The notes under the pieces are model-generated. The model had not been told where the DNA came from and did not search any database. It saw only the letters and a list, made by a program, of their open reading frames with translations. A stretch of DNA of 64,000 nucleotides from Diprion similis. Taxonomy: Eukaryota > Arthropoda > Insecta > Hymenoptera > Diprionidae. The translations under genes were made by a program, and so were the position numbers. Location of the stretch: contig NC_060108.1 of NCBI RefSeq assembly GCF_021155765.1, positions 25,941,025-26,005,024 of the forward strand. Direction: 5' to 3'. Shown here piece after piece: positions 39,662 to 49,899 of the stretch (position 1 is the stretch's first letter; each line of letters starts with the position of its first letter).

Positions 39662-40381
39662 CTTCGTTGTTCGCCTGACGTCTTTTCGTCCGGTTTTCAG
39701 GTTAGGTAAGTACGTGCTTACAGCTCATCTACGACACGTTGACTCGCGACGACGCAACTTGACTTGACTTATCGGTGGCGCCACCTTCGGCCACTTTTCG
39801 AAGCTCCTTGATTCAAGTTCACTTTTTTCAACGACCTGCACCACTGGAACATGGTAAGAGAGAACATTTTAAACTGTGTACCTTATGGATTATAAATAAT
39901 ATTCAAATAGTTGTCGTTTTATAAATTCATCACTTTTTTCGATATAAATTTAGAATATTCGGGATGCTCGTTTCTCGACCTTATAAGGAAAAATCTTCTC
40001 TGCAATACGTTGTCACAGAATTTAGAATCAGAGAAATTACAATTTAGTTTTGATAAATTTTTTTTTTTTTTTTTCTAAATTTCAGTAATAATATTTCTAT
40101 AAAGAGAAAGACTACTGATTCCAATGATTCTGGATTAAAATCTAACCGGCAATATTCATACGTAAAGTAACAAGCGCGTTATAAACATTTAAATAGAGGT
40201 TTCATCGATAGAGATACGAATGTACAATAAAATTATGGGTACATCATCGAACAGAAATAACAGAAATTAATTGGGTATGATTCACATGTTTCGGAATTCC
40301 GTCTCTACGCGTTTGGGAAAAGATCCGAGATAAAGATTCTTCATACCATTGAAAGGACGTCGTGTTCGACCCAGGTACGAA
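39662..40381. other. Spacer between the NUDT14-type gene and the 958-aa gene
   Basis: About 720 bp that must hold the NUDT14 5' UTR and promoter (right of 39661) and the 3' UTR of the 958-aa gene. It contains a perfect 12-bp palindrome at 39774-39785 and a poly(T) run at 40058-40074. No TATA box and no clear minus-strand AATAAA was seen. No coding sequence is evident. Confidence 0.6.
39774..39785. promoter_or_regulatory. Perfect palindrome GGTGGCGCCACC upstream of the NUDT14-type gene
   Basis: A 12-bp perfect palindrome about 113 bp upstream of the NUDT14 start codon. The GGCGCCA core resembles the GCGCCATCT element upstream of Beclin-1. A role as a CTCF- or insulator-type binding site is only an inference from the core sequence. 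Confidence 0.3.
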
Positions 40382-43258
40382 TTATTTCTTCTTTCCTTTC
40401 TTGCCCGTTCCTTTCCCATCCCTTTTGCCCTTTTTGCTGCCCGGGGGCTTAAACGCGTCTAGTATTTCCTGTTGCTTGACCTGCGTGTCTACGTGTATCA
40501 CATTGGGTTTTTTACGGTAGCGATTGACCGCAGCCGGTGGAGAGAATTCAATTTCCATGTCAGACGCGGTCGAGCTGGAGGCGACCGAGGCGTCATCCTT
40601 ATTCTTCGTTATTTTAAACTGTAGGGGTTTCATCGGTTCCTGGAGCTGCGGGACCTCCATGGTCTCCTGTTTTATCGGATACATAGTCACGTAGTATGTG
40701 CCGTCCTTTCGGTGAATATGCAGAGTGGGTGGCAGCTCGACCTCCTCCTCCTCGTCCTTCTTCTTCCCCGTCCCCTGGCCTTTGTGGATCGACGGCGAGC
40801 TCCTGCTCTTGTTCTTCAGCGCCTTTCCCTTCTTGCTCTTCGACGAAGAGCTTCCGGGTCTGCTATCCGCGTTGCCCGCCATTTTCGCTTGCCGTAGCAG
40901 TTCGTTCATGTTCTTTGATATCGCCCCGGGTTTCCACCCAAGCCGTGGTTTCAGTCTACCCACAACCTCGTTCGTGTTCCACAGCCACCCCATATTCGCC
41001 GGCACCCGCATCCTAGCGTCGAGGCAGTTCTTGTGCCCGTAGTTAATCCCCGGGTAGGAGGCACCGGCCGTGTAGACGAATTTCATCACCCGTCTGCTCA
41101 CCTTGACGTAGGACTTGGCTCCCGAGTGAGCCCGGTCTCCACCGGGGCCCGGAACCGCGTGCGGCCCTTTCGGCTGTTTGCCCCTGCTGACGGGCCTCGC
41201 ACCGCCCCCGGTGCCACCGTTTGTCTTGGACGAGCCTCCCCCGCTGGTGGGCCTCACCTGCGCCGGAAACTTCTTCGACAAGGGGGCCCCGCCCTGACCC
41301 TCGTGGCCCTGCGCCTCCTCCTGAGGCCTCTTCCTGCGCGATCTACACCTCGGCTCTCCGCAGGGGCCCAATTCGATCTCCAGCGGGGGCAGGGGTAGCA
41401 GTTCCGACTGTTTGTCGGACTTCTCGTCTTTTTTCTTGGCACGTGTCGAGCCGAACGCGCCTGTTTCCGGAAACGAAGGTACCGCCTCGCGGACGACGCC
41501 GGTTCGGCCGGCCATCGCAACCGTGTAAGGGCTGGGAAATCCGGCGGTCGCTTTAATCCCCACGGGTTGGTTTTTCGCCGGTGAATTAACACTCGCTGCG
41601 CTCGTGTACGGGGACGCCCTGGACCCCAGTGGCTTCTTCGGCGCGCAGCTCGTGTCGCGGTCCCGACCAAAATACGGGCTCTCTGAGGGATCCGGAAGCC
41701 CGAGGCCCGCCAGTCCCGGCACTTTTCCAATCGAGTCGACGAACTCTTGCGTCTCCTTGAACGCCCGCAGCAGACAATCGATGCCAAGGCAGGGTCTTTT
41801 CGTGCAGGAACCGCCGTCTTTGCCGATTGCTGGTCTCATCGGCATTTCACCGCCACCGCTTTTCCCTTGGCAACCGCAGCCCGACGATTTTTTCGCGTTT
41901 TCTCCGGTCTGAGGAACGCTGCACGCCCCTGTCAACAGGGCCTCAACCGGCTGAGCTGCGATGCCAGTGTTACCGGTCGACCAACGATTCGCCGTTGTCA
42001 TTATTTGCGTAACGCTGCTACCTGGGTGTTGGCCACTCTTGGAATAATTTCCGTCGCAGCAGCCGCCGCCCCGAAGCCGCGAGCCGCCTCCGGGAATCCA
42101 GGGCGATCCGGAACAGCAATTTCCCGTGTAACACGGCATGTCTTTACTGCCACCGTGATGGTCATTTGCCGGAGGGTCGAAACGCCTCGTGCCGACGCAG
42201 CAGCCGCCCCCGCAGGCCGCTCCCGTGCACGGGACGTCCCCGGTTATCCCTTTCAGGAAGTTTCCCCCCGGGGCACAAGCGCATGTCGGCTGGTTCGGGT
42301 AGGCGCGGTACACCAGCCCCCTGTAATCCCGATCGTTCAGCTTCTCGGCGCTGGTTAGATTCTGGAAGCTCGGACGGTTCATGCCGACCCTCGGTGCCGT
42401 CGAGGGCGCACTTATGGGCGGGTCGAGGTTCGCCGGGCCGCCGTCCCTCCTCGCAAGCTCCTGACAGATCGGGGCCAGCCCAACGACGTCTCGAGGTCTT
42501 GGTAGAGGGTCTTCTTCTGGTTCCGGGCCGCCCGGGGGGACGCAGATTTTGTCCTTGACCTGGTTCGCCCTTCGGGAGAGTTCCTCCGCGTCGGGTGGCA
42601 CCCTGGTGCACTGGAACTCGTCAGTGGACTGCGGACTTTTGAAAAGGAAAGATCGCTCCTGGAAGGCGAAATGAGTCACGATCGACTTCCCGAGGCAGGA
42701 GAGTCTGAGGAATATCGCAATGGTACCCGAGGGTTTGCTCTGGTCGTCGATCAGGTTGTAGGTGTTCTTGAGGGTGTAGGGCTTGGGTAGATGCTCCGCA
42801 TCGTTCATGGCCATCGCCACTTGGTCGCAGAGACACCCGGAGAGTGGTACCTGCGTTTCGCAAATCGGTTTGTCGTCTTTCAGAGGCTCGCACGGTAGTT
42901 TTTCTCGGATTTTGTAAACCCCGACCTTCAGAGGCTGCGATTGCATCGCCCGCATCAAGTCTCGCGGTTGTTTTGTGAAGAGACAGGACTTTCCAGCGCT
43001 AAAGTCTACCAGCCCCTCCGCCCCCGGCTTTGCGTCCGGCTTCGACGCTGCATCCTTGTCTCTCTGCTTCTTGGCCGTGACGAATTCCGCCTGGCTGATC
43101 TCGAATGCTGGAAAGTCGACGAACTTGAGATGTACGGACAAAGGTGCGGTACCAGCTTCCCGTACCTTGTCCGGGCTGAGGCTCAACTTGTCAACGAGCA
43201 GCTCCACCATGTAGAGTTGTTCCTCTTTCGAGCCAACGCACGTACCGCACGCGTCCAT
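40382..43258 (-). CDS. MAP10_N (DUF4497) domain protein, 958 aa, long form
   Basis: One uninterrupted frame of 958 codons starting at ATG 43258. Residues 11-220 match the MAP10 N-terminal domain pattern: EEQLYMVELLVDKL (12-25), LKFVDFPAFEI (44-54), FSAGKSCLFTKQP (86-98), CLCDQVAMAMND (142-153), and a closing strand near IAIFLRLSCLGKSI (180-193). Residues about 326-495 are rich in Cys and Gly, with several CC pairs. A second conserved-looking block, rich in aromatics, lies at about 716-775 and ends PANMGWLWN. Another lies at about 845-882 (LHIHRKDGTYYVTMYP). The tail (940-958) is Lys/Gly-rich. Family knowledge: human MAP10 is a microtubule-associated protein of mitotic microtubules and the midbody; a microtubule or ciliary/sperm role here is inference. 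It is much more GC-rich than its flanks, which creates long antisense shadow frames. It is a tandem paralogue of the 273-aa gene 324 bp upstream. Confidence 0.88.
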   Translation of the reverse strand: MDACGTCVGSKEEQLYMVELLVDKLSLSPDKVREAGTAPLSVHLKFVDFPAFEISQAEFVTAKKQRDKDAASKPDAKPGAEGLVDFSAGKSCLFTKQPRDLMRAMQSQPLKVGVYKIREKLPCEPLKDDKPICETQVPLSGCLCDQVAMAMNDAEHLPKPYTLKNTYNLIDDQSKPSGTIAIFLRLSCLGKSIVTHFAFQERSFLFKSPQSTDEFQCTRVPPDAEELSRRANQVKDKICVPPGGPEPEEDPLPRPRDVVGLAPICQELARRDGGPANLDPPISAPSTAPRVGMNRPSFQNLTSAEKLNDRDYRGLVYRAYPNQPTCACAPGGNFLKGITGDVPCTGAACGGGCCVGTRRFDPPANDHHGGSKDMPCYTGNCCSGSPWIPGGGSRLRGGGCCDGNYSKSGQHPGSSVTQIMTTANRWSTGNTGIAAQPVEALLTGACSVPQTGENAKKSSGCGCQGKSGGGEMPMRPAIGKDGGSCTKRPCLGIDCLLRAFKETQEFVDSIGKVPGLAGLGLPDPSESPYFGRDRDTSCAPKKPLGSRASPYTSAASVNSPAKNQPVGIKATAGFPSPYTVAMAGRTGVVREAVPSFPETGAFGSTRAKKKDEKSDKQSELLPLPPLEIELGPCGEPRCRSRRKRPQEEAQGHEGQGGAPLSKKFPAQVRPTSGGGSSKTNGGTGGGARPVSRGKQPKGPHAVPGPGGDRAHSGAKSYVKVSRRVMKFVYTAGASYPGINYGHKNCLDARMRVPANMGWLWNTNEVVGRLKPRLGWKPGAISKNMNELLRQAKMAGNADSRPGSSSSKSKKGKALKNKSRSSPSIHKGQGTGKKKDEEEEVELPPTLHIHRKDGTYYVTMYPIKQETMEVPQLQEPMKPLQFKITKNKDDASVASSSTASDMEIEFSPPAAVNRYRKKPNVIHVDTQVKQQEILDAFKPPGSKKGKRDGKGTGKKGKKK

Positions 43259-43582
43259 ATTTGCACAGCTCTACGAGCACTATTCGTCATGCGAATCTTT
43301 TTCTCCTCCACGCGATTTAGAAAAAAAAAACGTTACGATAATTTCGTTTACAATTTTTTTTTTTACCCTTTAGTGGAACATTTCAATTCACGTAACACTC
43401 TCCATTAATTTTGCACCCAGTTACCCAGGGGGAACCGCGGTAAACCGACGGCAAATTTCGATCACCAACTGGTTGTGATTTCCGCATCGATTTCGTTGCC
43501 ACGGAAATTTTTCGACAGCAAAGAATCGCTCCTAACTCACCGATCCCGCTCGTCCCATCTCTCGCATGCCTAAGTAGGCTGA
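43259..43582. other. Spacer between the two MAP10_N genes
   Basis: 324 bp between the stop of the 273-aa gene and the start of the 958-aa gene. It has A/T runs near 43320-43370 and no coding frame. No AATAAA was seen for the upstream gene and no TATA box for the downstream gene. Two separate transcripts or one long transcript are both possible. Confidence 0.6.
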
Positions 43583-44404
43583 TCACGCTTTGGCTGCCTT
43601 CTTTTTGCCCTTTTCACCTTTTGGCAATTTCTCTTTCTTCACGCCTTTGGCTCCTTTCGTAATTTTCTCTTCCTTCACCGGTACAGGCGGTTCTGGAAGT
43701 ACATCTTCGACAAGGGTGTCAGGCAGCATGCTGTCACCGCACTTACCAACTTGCATCTCTTGCCCATCTTCGATGACCTTGATCGATTGATCGCCGCAAA
43801 GTGGCGGTGGAACAACGCGTCTCACGCAGAATTCACCCCTCTCTTTGTCGTTTTTGAACAGGAAGGACTTGGGCTGGAGTTGGTAGTGCGTGGTGATCGA
43901 CTTTCCGAAGCACGTCAGTCTCAAGTCAAGGCTGACGATTCCGGACGGATTGTCGCCTGGATCCTTGAGGTGGAAGCCACCCTTCAGCGTGTACGGCTTC
44001 GGCAAATGATCCGGGTCGTTCATCGCCATGGCGACCTGGTCGCAGAGGCACCCGGACATCGGAACTTCGGATTCTGCGATCGGGTAAGTATCGCCTGTGC
44101 AGAAGACGCCTACTCTAAGGGGATTGGACTGCATTCCTAGCACCAGGTCTCGCGGCTGCTTGGTAAAGAGGCAAGATTTCCCTGCCGAGAAATCGAGCGA
44201 TCCATCTTCAGTGTCGGGCGGTGAAGGTTTGGTCGAGGTGAAGTCACCCCTCGATATCTCGAAGACTGGGAAATCGACGAACTTAATCTTGATGACAAGA
44301 TGACGATCACCTACGTCTTTCATCTTCTCGGGAAGGAGTCGCAGCTTACCGACCATCAACTCTAGCAGGTAGAGCTGCTCCTCTTTTCCCCCGAAACAAC
44401 TCAT
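43583..44404 (-). CDS. MAP10_N (DUF4497) domain protein, 273 aa, short paralogue
   Basis: A single-exon frame of 273 codons from ATG 44404. Almost the whole protein is the MAP10_N domain (residues about 7-200). It shares with the 958-aa neighbour KEEQLY (7-12), KFVDFPVFEIS (41-51), DFSAGKSCLFTKQPRDL (71-87), SGCLCDQVAMAMND (117-130) and HLPKPYTLK (133-141). By eye roughly half the residues in the domain are identical, so the two arose by duplication. After residue 200 there is an acidic/Pro segment and a Lys/Gly-rich basic tail (about 243-273), which could bind acidic surfaces such as tubulin tails; that is inference. It lacks the Cys/Gly-rich middle and the WLWN block of the long form. The start is supported by alignment of both N-termini directly before KEEQLY. 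Confidence 0.9.
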   Translation of the reverse strand: MSCFGGKEEQLYLLELMVGKLRLLPEKMKDVGDRHLVIKIKFVDFPVFEISRGDFTSTKPSPPDTEDGSLDFSAGKSCLFTKQPRDLVLGMQSNPLRVGVFCTGDTYPIAESEVPMSGCLCDQVAMAMNDPDHLPKPYTLKGGFHLKDPGDNPSGIVSLDLRLTCFGKSITTHYQLQPKSFLFKNDKERGEFCVRRVVPPPLCGDQSIKVIEDGQEMQVGKCGDSMLPDTLVEDVLPEPPVPVKEEKITKGAKGVKKEKLPKGEKGKKKAAKA

Positions 44405-44820
44405 GTCCGCTGATTCTCTTCGCCCTTCAGCGAAGGTGTTTTTTGTTTCGGTCCTTTCCTCTTAGATCCTCGTTCTCTCTTCCTCTTTCTCTTATTAGCG
44501 ATCTCTACTCCATCGGTTGCTCGCGATGACCACAAAACTGCGGGGACTGAAAATTTAAAATACCCTCCTGTCAAGTTGACAGATCAAACGCAAGGGCCGA
44601 GACTGGATACGCGAGAAACAAATGCAGGAAAATAGAGGAGCGAAGAACGATGCAATGCCCGCTTGTCCGTGGTCCGTGTTTCTCTTAAGCCACCACCGAC
44701 ACCACACCGAGCCGAAGTATGCACTAATTGGTCCAGGCACACGCACACACTGGAACTCACGAGGAGCTCGCATAGTCCAGCGGGGTATTCAGCGGAGGAA
44801 GGGAGCAACCTGGTCGCCCG

Positions 44821-44850
44821 ACAGCCAGCCAGCCAGCAAGCCAGCCAGCC
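44821..44850 (+). repeat. (CCAG)n tract
   Basis: Imperfect CCAG tandem units about 420 bp upstream of the 273-aa gene start. Confidence 0.75.
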
Positions 44851-45331
44851 GACCGAGCTGGCAGCGAGCGGCGAGCTAGCCGAAGTAAAATTCCGAACCA
44901 GACGACCACGCAGCTCGTTAAAATGCTTCTGGGGGTTTTGGACGCAGGACGCCCGGTTAATTGGTGATTAGCGATTAAAACGGAGCGATCCTTTGCCCGC
45001 CTTTGCAGGAGCCTTTGGTCCACCTGAAAGAACAAAGCGCGGTGTTAGGTATATACCGAACCGCGTTGCTTCTCACCCTGACCGGCCCTCGAAATCTCTT
45101 GGAAACAGTTACAACCGGTATAAACGTGGTTCGATCTCGTGTGGATCGAGCGGGCGAGTAGCGAGAAGCTTGAGAAGAATGTCGCGTGGTCAGGGTGCAT
45201 ACTGCTGGAAACTTGGATCCTAGTTCGACATCCGTCGCGTGACCTGGTCCGAGCTGGATCACTCTCCTTCCCCGTTCCCCGGCCTTGTCATCCATTTTTC
45301 GAACGTCAAGCACGGGCCGCGGCGAGCTCTT

Positions 45332-45332
45332 C

Positions 45333-45364
<32 letters not shown>

Positions 45365-45377
45365 GAGAGAGAGAGAG
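45332..45377 (+). repeat. (GA)n microsatellite
   Basis: About 45 bp of GA with one GC interruption. GAGA-type tracts can recruit GAGA factor in insects; no role is shown here. Confidence 0.9.
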
Positions 45378-45899
45378 CAGAGAATACGAAATATCATCCT
45401 CGACATTGCGGAGACTAACGGTATCCCAACCCTGAGAACCTGTAAGCCGTGAGCTATTATACACGCACACAGAAACTCGCTATCCGCGCAGCGCAGCGTG
45501 TGTGTCTCGAGTAGCGTCAGCGCGGCGCTCCTAGCTGCGGCCGTGAAGAGGCTGTGCCAATTCCGCTTCAAAAGAAACCGTGGTCGGTTCCTCCAGTCGG
45601 TATACCTAAGATACGTGGCCCGCAAGCTGAGCGCAACCTTTGACCGGCGCGCATTTAACGCAGATACGCGAAGAAGAGAGAATCTTCAAGTTTCAATCCG
45701 TCGATTCCCCGAACGCGTTGAAGGATTTCTTCATCCTCCATACGAGGGTCGATTACCACTCGTCTCCCGCAGTCTCGAATCGATCGAAGAAGCACCTTTG
45801 CAGTACGTGGTGCATCGGTGTTGTTTTTCGACGCTGATCTAGATCCCGATCCGTCCGGGGACCAGGAAGCTCGAGCCGAGCGCAAAATTACCGGTATAT

Positions 45900-46350
45900 A
45901 TCCGCGGCGATGGACGCGAGGCCTCGTTCGCTTACTCTAAGAGGTCAGAGGGCGATAGCGGTACCTCTTCTCCTGCGAGCCGGGCAGGAGGCCTCACTCG
46001 TGCTCCTGCCTTCGGCCGCGCGCTGCGCTGCGCTGTGCTGCGCTGCACCGGCGCACACCACCCAGCACTGCGCTGCTCTGTGTGCTGGCTGGGCCCGACG
46101 CTGGGCCCGTTCGTGCAGACCGCTCCACTCCGCTCCGCGCCACGCCGACATGGACCCGGGCGCCCGCTCGATGCCCGGTGCTCGAGTCTCTACGGAGCGA
46201 GCGACTGCTCGTGCAGCGAATACCCAAGGATCCCGTCGCCCCGGGCCCGGGCCCCGGGGGATTAGAGCCGGGCACATCCGCCGGGCCCCGCGGAGCGCGA
46301 TCACCGGTCAGAAGTCCGAGCGACCCAACAACCCCCCGCAGCGCTAGACC
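45900..46350. other. GC-rich island with GCTGC repeats and GGGCCC boxes
   Basis: Contains a (GCTGC)n-like tract at about 46021-46046 and five GGGCCC boxes (about 46088-46290). Long frames on both strands are low-complexity Ala/Arg/Pro/Gly and do not look like proteins. It may be a promoter island of an unseen gene. Confidence 0.3.
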
Positions 46351-47919
46351 AAATTTGTTAAACAACCCGTGCAGCCCAATTTGTACGCCAGCCCGCGTAC
46401 GCACGTGTGTTGTGACTCGGCCCGAGATGCATTCTTCACAACCCTTGCCTGCGTGGCTACATCCGAGATGCGTCGATTTTGAAGGCACACATGGCATGCG
46501 TGTGCTTGTGCGTGTGTACGTACTTATCGCCTGTGAGATATAACGAACTCAGGTCGAGGCGTTTTGCTTACAAATGGACTCACGCGGCTTCCAGTGTTTC
46601 GGGTTCTCTGCAGTCGGCGTTATTTAGATCCGTCGTACTCAGACGAGTCTTAAGAGTCGATCGGGTCTTCTCAAACTTCGACCACGAATAAGTACCAGGC
46701 GTTACTCAGCCTCGTGTACACAGTGTCACGTACCGCTGGCTATGGCGCGAGAAATCTTATTGGAAACAGGATAGATCCAACAACCGTTTTAAGTGGCCGG
46801 AGTGTACCTTGAATTTAAATTCTCTCGTTACCTCGATATATACTTATACCTGTACAAAATCATCTTCGGTATATACATATGCGTTTACTAGCTGGCGTGT
46901 AAATGTCTGTCAGATTGTAATATTTATCAGTCAACGAAGCGATGATTTAAGTCAAAGGTGCGGACATCACTTAAAACCACACGAACAACTTTTCTACACT
47001 GTTCTCTGGCTGTTTGACCGATTAAAAACGAAATTCGGTACAGTGGTCAAGTTCAACTCATCTTTGCAACGCTTCCGCGACTGCCTGCCGTTCGTGTCTC
47101 GAATTCATCACCGAGAACATCACGACGAAGCGTTCAGTTTCAATAAAATCCTCTGCAACTCGATTCTCGACAATTTGCTCAAAGTCGTATTCCAACAGGT
47201 TCCTGAATATGTATCAGTTTCCAAGTATCGCAGGAATTCTTTACCTTTATATACGCTGTGAAGGATCATTTCATTGTTTGAAGACATATGAGAAGTCTCG
47301 TATCCGATTGAGATCACGTGAAATTTTCCAATCCAATTCTGCTTGCGCGGATATAGTGGAATTTGCTAAACGAAGAAATCATGGCAAATTGGATCGTTCG
47401 AATCTACTTGTTTGTTCGTATTTCTTCGCGGAATGGAATAACTTGCGTGCATCAGACATCTCAGCGTGACCTCGTAGTTTTTGAAAGGATTATCAACGCG
47501 ACGTTTTGCTGCTTAAAATTATACTTGGAGTGCTGCAGTGTCTTGATCCTTCCGCAAAAGATCACGTTGACTATTATTACCACAACTGGAGAGAACGATT
47601 GAAAAACGCAGTGAATCTACGTACGATCTACGTATAATATTCCCCTGGCAGTTTTTACGTTCACAGAAACCTTGGGTGTCTCCTTAATTCAGTTCCCCCT
47701 GCAGTCTCATTCTCTGTAAGTAAATAATATTCTTGCTCACATACGTAGGTATTAGAGGGGGAAGAGGACTGGCTCGTCGTGATGTACCGAGAGCTGTGCC
47801 GCCTCATCCGAGGACTAAAAACTTGATATTCACATCGCGGATGATCATGGACGGTCCTTCTCGAGGCAGCCTTACAGTGGTATGAGGAATTATTCCGAAC
47901 TTATCGCTGTGGCAGCTGG

Positions 47920-47955
47920 CTGCTGCTGCTGCATGATGCTGCATGATGCTTGCAG
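47920..47955 (+). repeat. GCTGCTGC / ATGATGCTGC repeat
   Basis: (CTG)n followed by two copies of GCATGATGCT. Confidence 0.7.
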
Positions 47956-49186
47956 TGGCCGAGAGTCGTCTGAATCTCTTTAGAAACGTGTTTAGTGGGT
48001 AAAAATTTGACGGGACGATGGCTAATGGGTATAACAACAGCCACTTAGGGTTTTGCGTTGTATAGTAGAACTAGATTTCGTGCAACAGGTGCGACAGGAT
48101 TCGTACTGTTCTGGAGCTCGTGTTCGAGCCCTCAGGCGTCAGCGGTGCTCCTTAATGCCACGGAGTTATAGCCACGCCGGTTTTTCTTTTTTTAAATCTC
48201 CGCCACCTCTCTCGCCTTCCTTCATTTTTATTCTGCGAACCTACGAAGCGTCGATGGGATAAGGCGATGAAGGTGTGAAATAGAATGGGTCAGTGGGTAC
48301 GTGTGTATCGCGGACGATTTTCTCCGCGTTTTAATACTCGGCTCTCCTGCAGCTCGAGTCCCTTGTATACTGCAGTATCCTGCATGAGAGAGCTGCTGGC
48401 AGGATAAGGAAAGTAATTGTTTCTTCGCGAACGGATGGAACCGCCGACAACGACCCAGACGAGTCTTAGCCTCGTCGAGAAGGAGAGAGAGGAAGAGAAA
48501 GAGACAGCGGAATCTGGAGAGAAAAGGATCAACGAGAGAAGGAACTCTCGGGCTTGTGAAACGCGCAAGCTTGGCGCGAGACTTTTTCCCTAGGACATTG
48601 CGATTGGATGAAACATAGCGAAATTTCAGTTCAAAGCTGTGTCCAACAACGGTTCGACTCAAAGGATCGCACGAATCGAGCGAGCTCTTCTCATTTGGTC
48701 GTGCAGGTGTCTCTTTTTGCCTTGGTTTTAATTTTTTATCGTCGCTTTATATCGCTGCCTGTGTATATATACGTATAATATACTTACGTGTAACCCCCGT
48801 AGAAGATTTTCAGGTGTAATGCGCGTGTACCTGTACGTACGTTGTAATTAATGTTGCCATATTAAACACTTGTACATGCTTACTTGACACCTAGGTATAA
48901 AAACGGCGGAGACGGCGGGTAACGATCTTACGAAACAAGCGGTGACATTGTTGAGACATTATACGATGAATATACGAAATCCGTCTAAAAGCCAACCGGG
49001 ACCAAGAAGGCTATTTAAAAAATTTGACACGTACGACAGTCCGATTTCACGTGAAATATATTTTGCGGCGAGACCTTTAACTATTCCGCAGCCAACGATC
49101 GTCTTGCCTGTACGATCAGGGTATATTAATAGCTCCAAAGTCGAGACACTGACGTGATAAAAATTAAAACAAAAAACAAAGTAGAT

Positions 49187-49206
49187 AAAAAAAAAAAAAA
49201 AAAAAA
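49187..49206 (+). repeat. Poly(A) run
   Basis: 20 A; preceded by AT-rich sequence. Confidence 0.85.
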
Positions 49207-49492
49207 TGACGAACCGACGGTCAGTATTACAACTCGTAACAATTACATACTTGCGCGCAAATTTTTGCAGTTATCTAATTATTAAAAAAAAGCGAATTCT
49301 AAACTTTCACAATTTCGGATCAGAGATTCTTTTGATTTTGGGTTAAGAAACAAACATATATCACAAAAAGCACGAAGAGACGACCACAGAGAAGTTAATT
49401 AAACTTGTGGAAAAAATGAATAAATTATCGGTACACAATGAAAGAATTTCTGCGCAATAGCGGAGGTCGTGTTTGCAATTCGAGATCCAGGA

Positions 49493-49513
49493 GGGGGGGG
49501 GGGGGAGGGGGGG
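49493..49513 (+). repeat. Poly(G) run, one interruption
   Basis: G tract of about 21 bp broken by a single A. Confidence 0.85.
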
Positions 49514-49899
49514 ATTGTGGGATCTAGAAGAAATATAGTGTATGGGAGCGGATGAAGTGTTGCGGCGTGTTATGATAGGTTGTAGAGGATCGTTGCAGCT
49601 GGATATAACAGAGCAATTATATTGAGATAGGAAAGCGGAGGGTTGACCAAAGCGTAAAGTCGGTATTACAGCATCAGATAAGCCGAGCAAACCGTGAAGA
49701 CAGAGCGCGGGGATGTCGGAGGCGCGAGAGAAAGGGGGATAGTAGATCGAGCGAGGAGCCCGGAGCTGCAATGCGCTCGGGGCCCGAAGGAGAGGCGAGC
49801 CTGGTTAGGTAAAATGGAGTCAGAATGAAGACGAGGAAAAAAAGGAGCAGGTAAAAAGTAAAGATGAAAAATAAAAGGGAGTGGACCGCGCGGAGGTCG

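Noticed and set aside
41747..42358. 203-codon plus-strand frame, and other long frames opposite or out of frame with the 958-aa gene (41254-41787, 42162-42611)
   Set aside because: They are shadows of a GC-rich coding gene; their composition is Arg/Pro/Ser-rich and the minus-strand frame carries the conserved domain.
46809..47261. 150-codon plus-strand frame
   Set aside because: No family or splice context recognised; length within chance.
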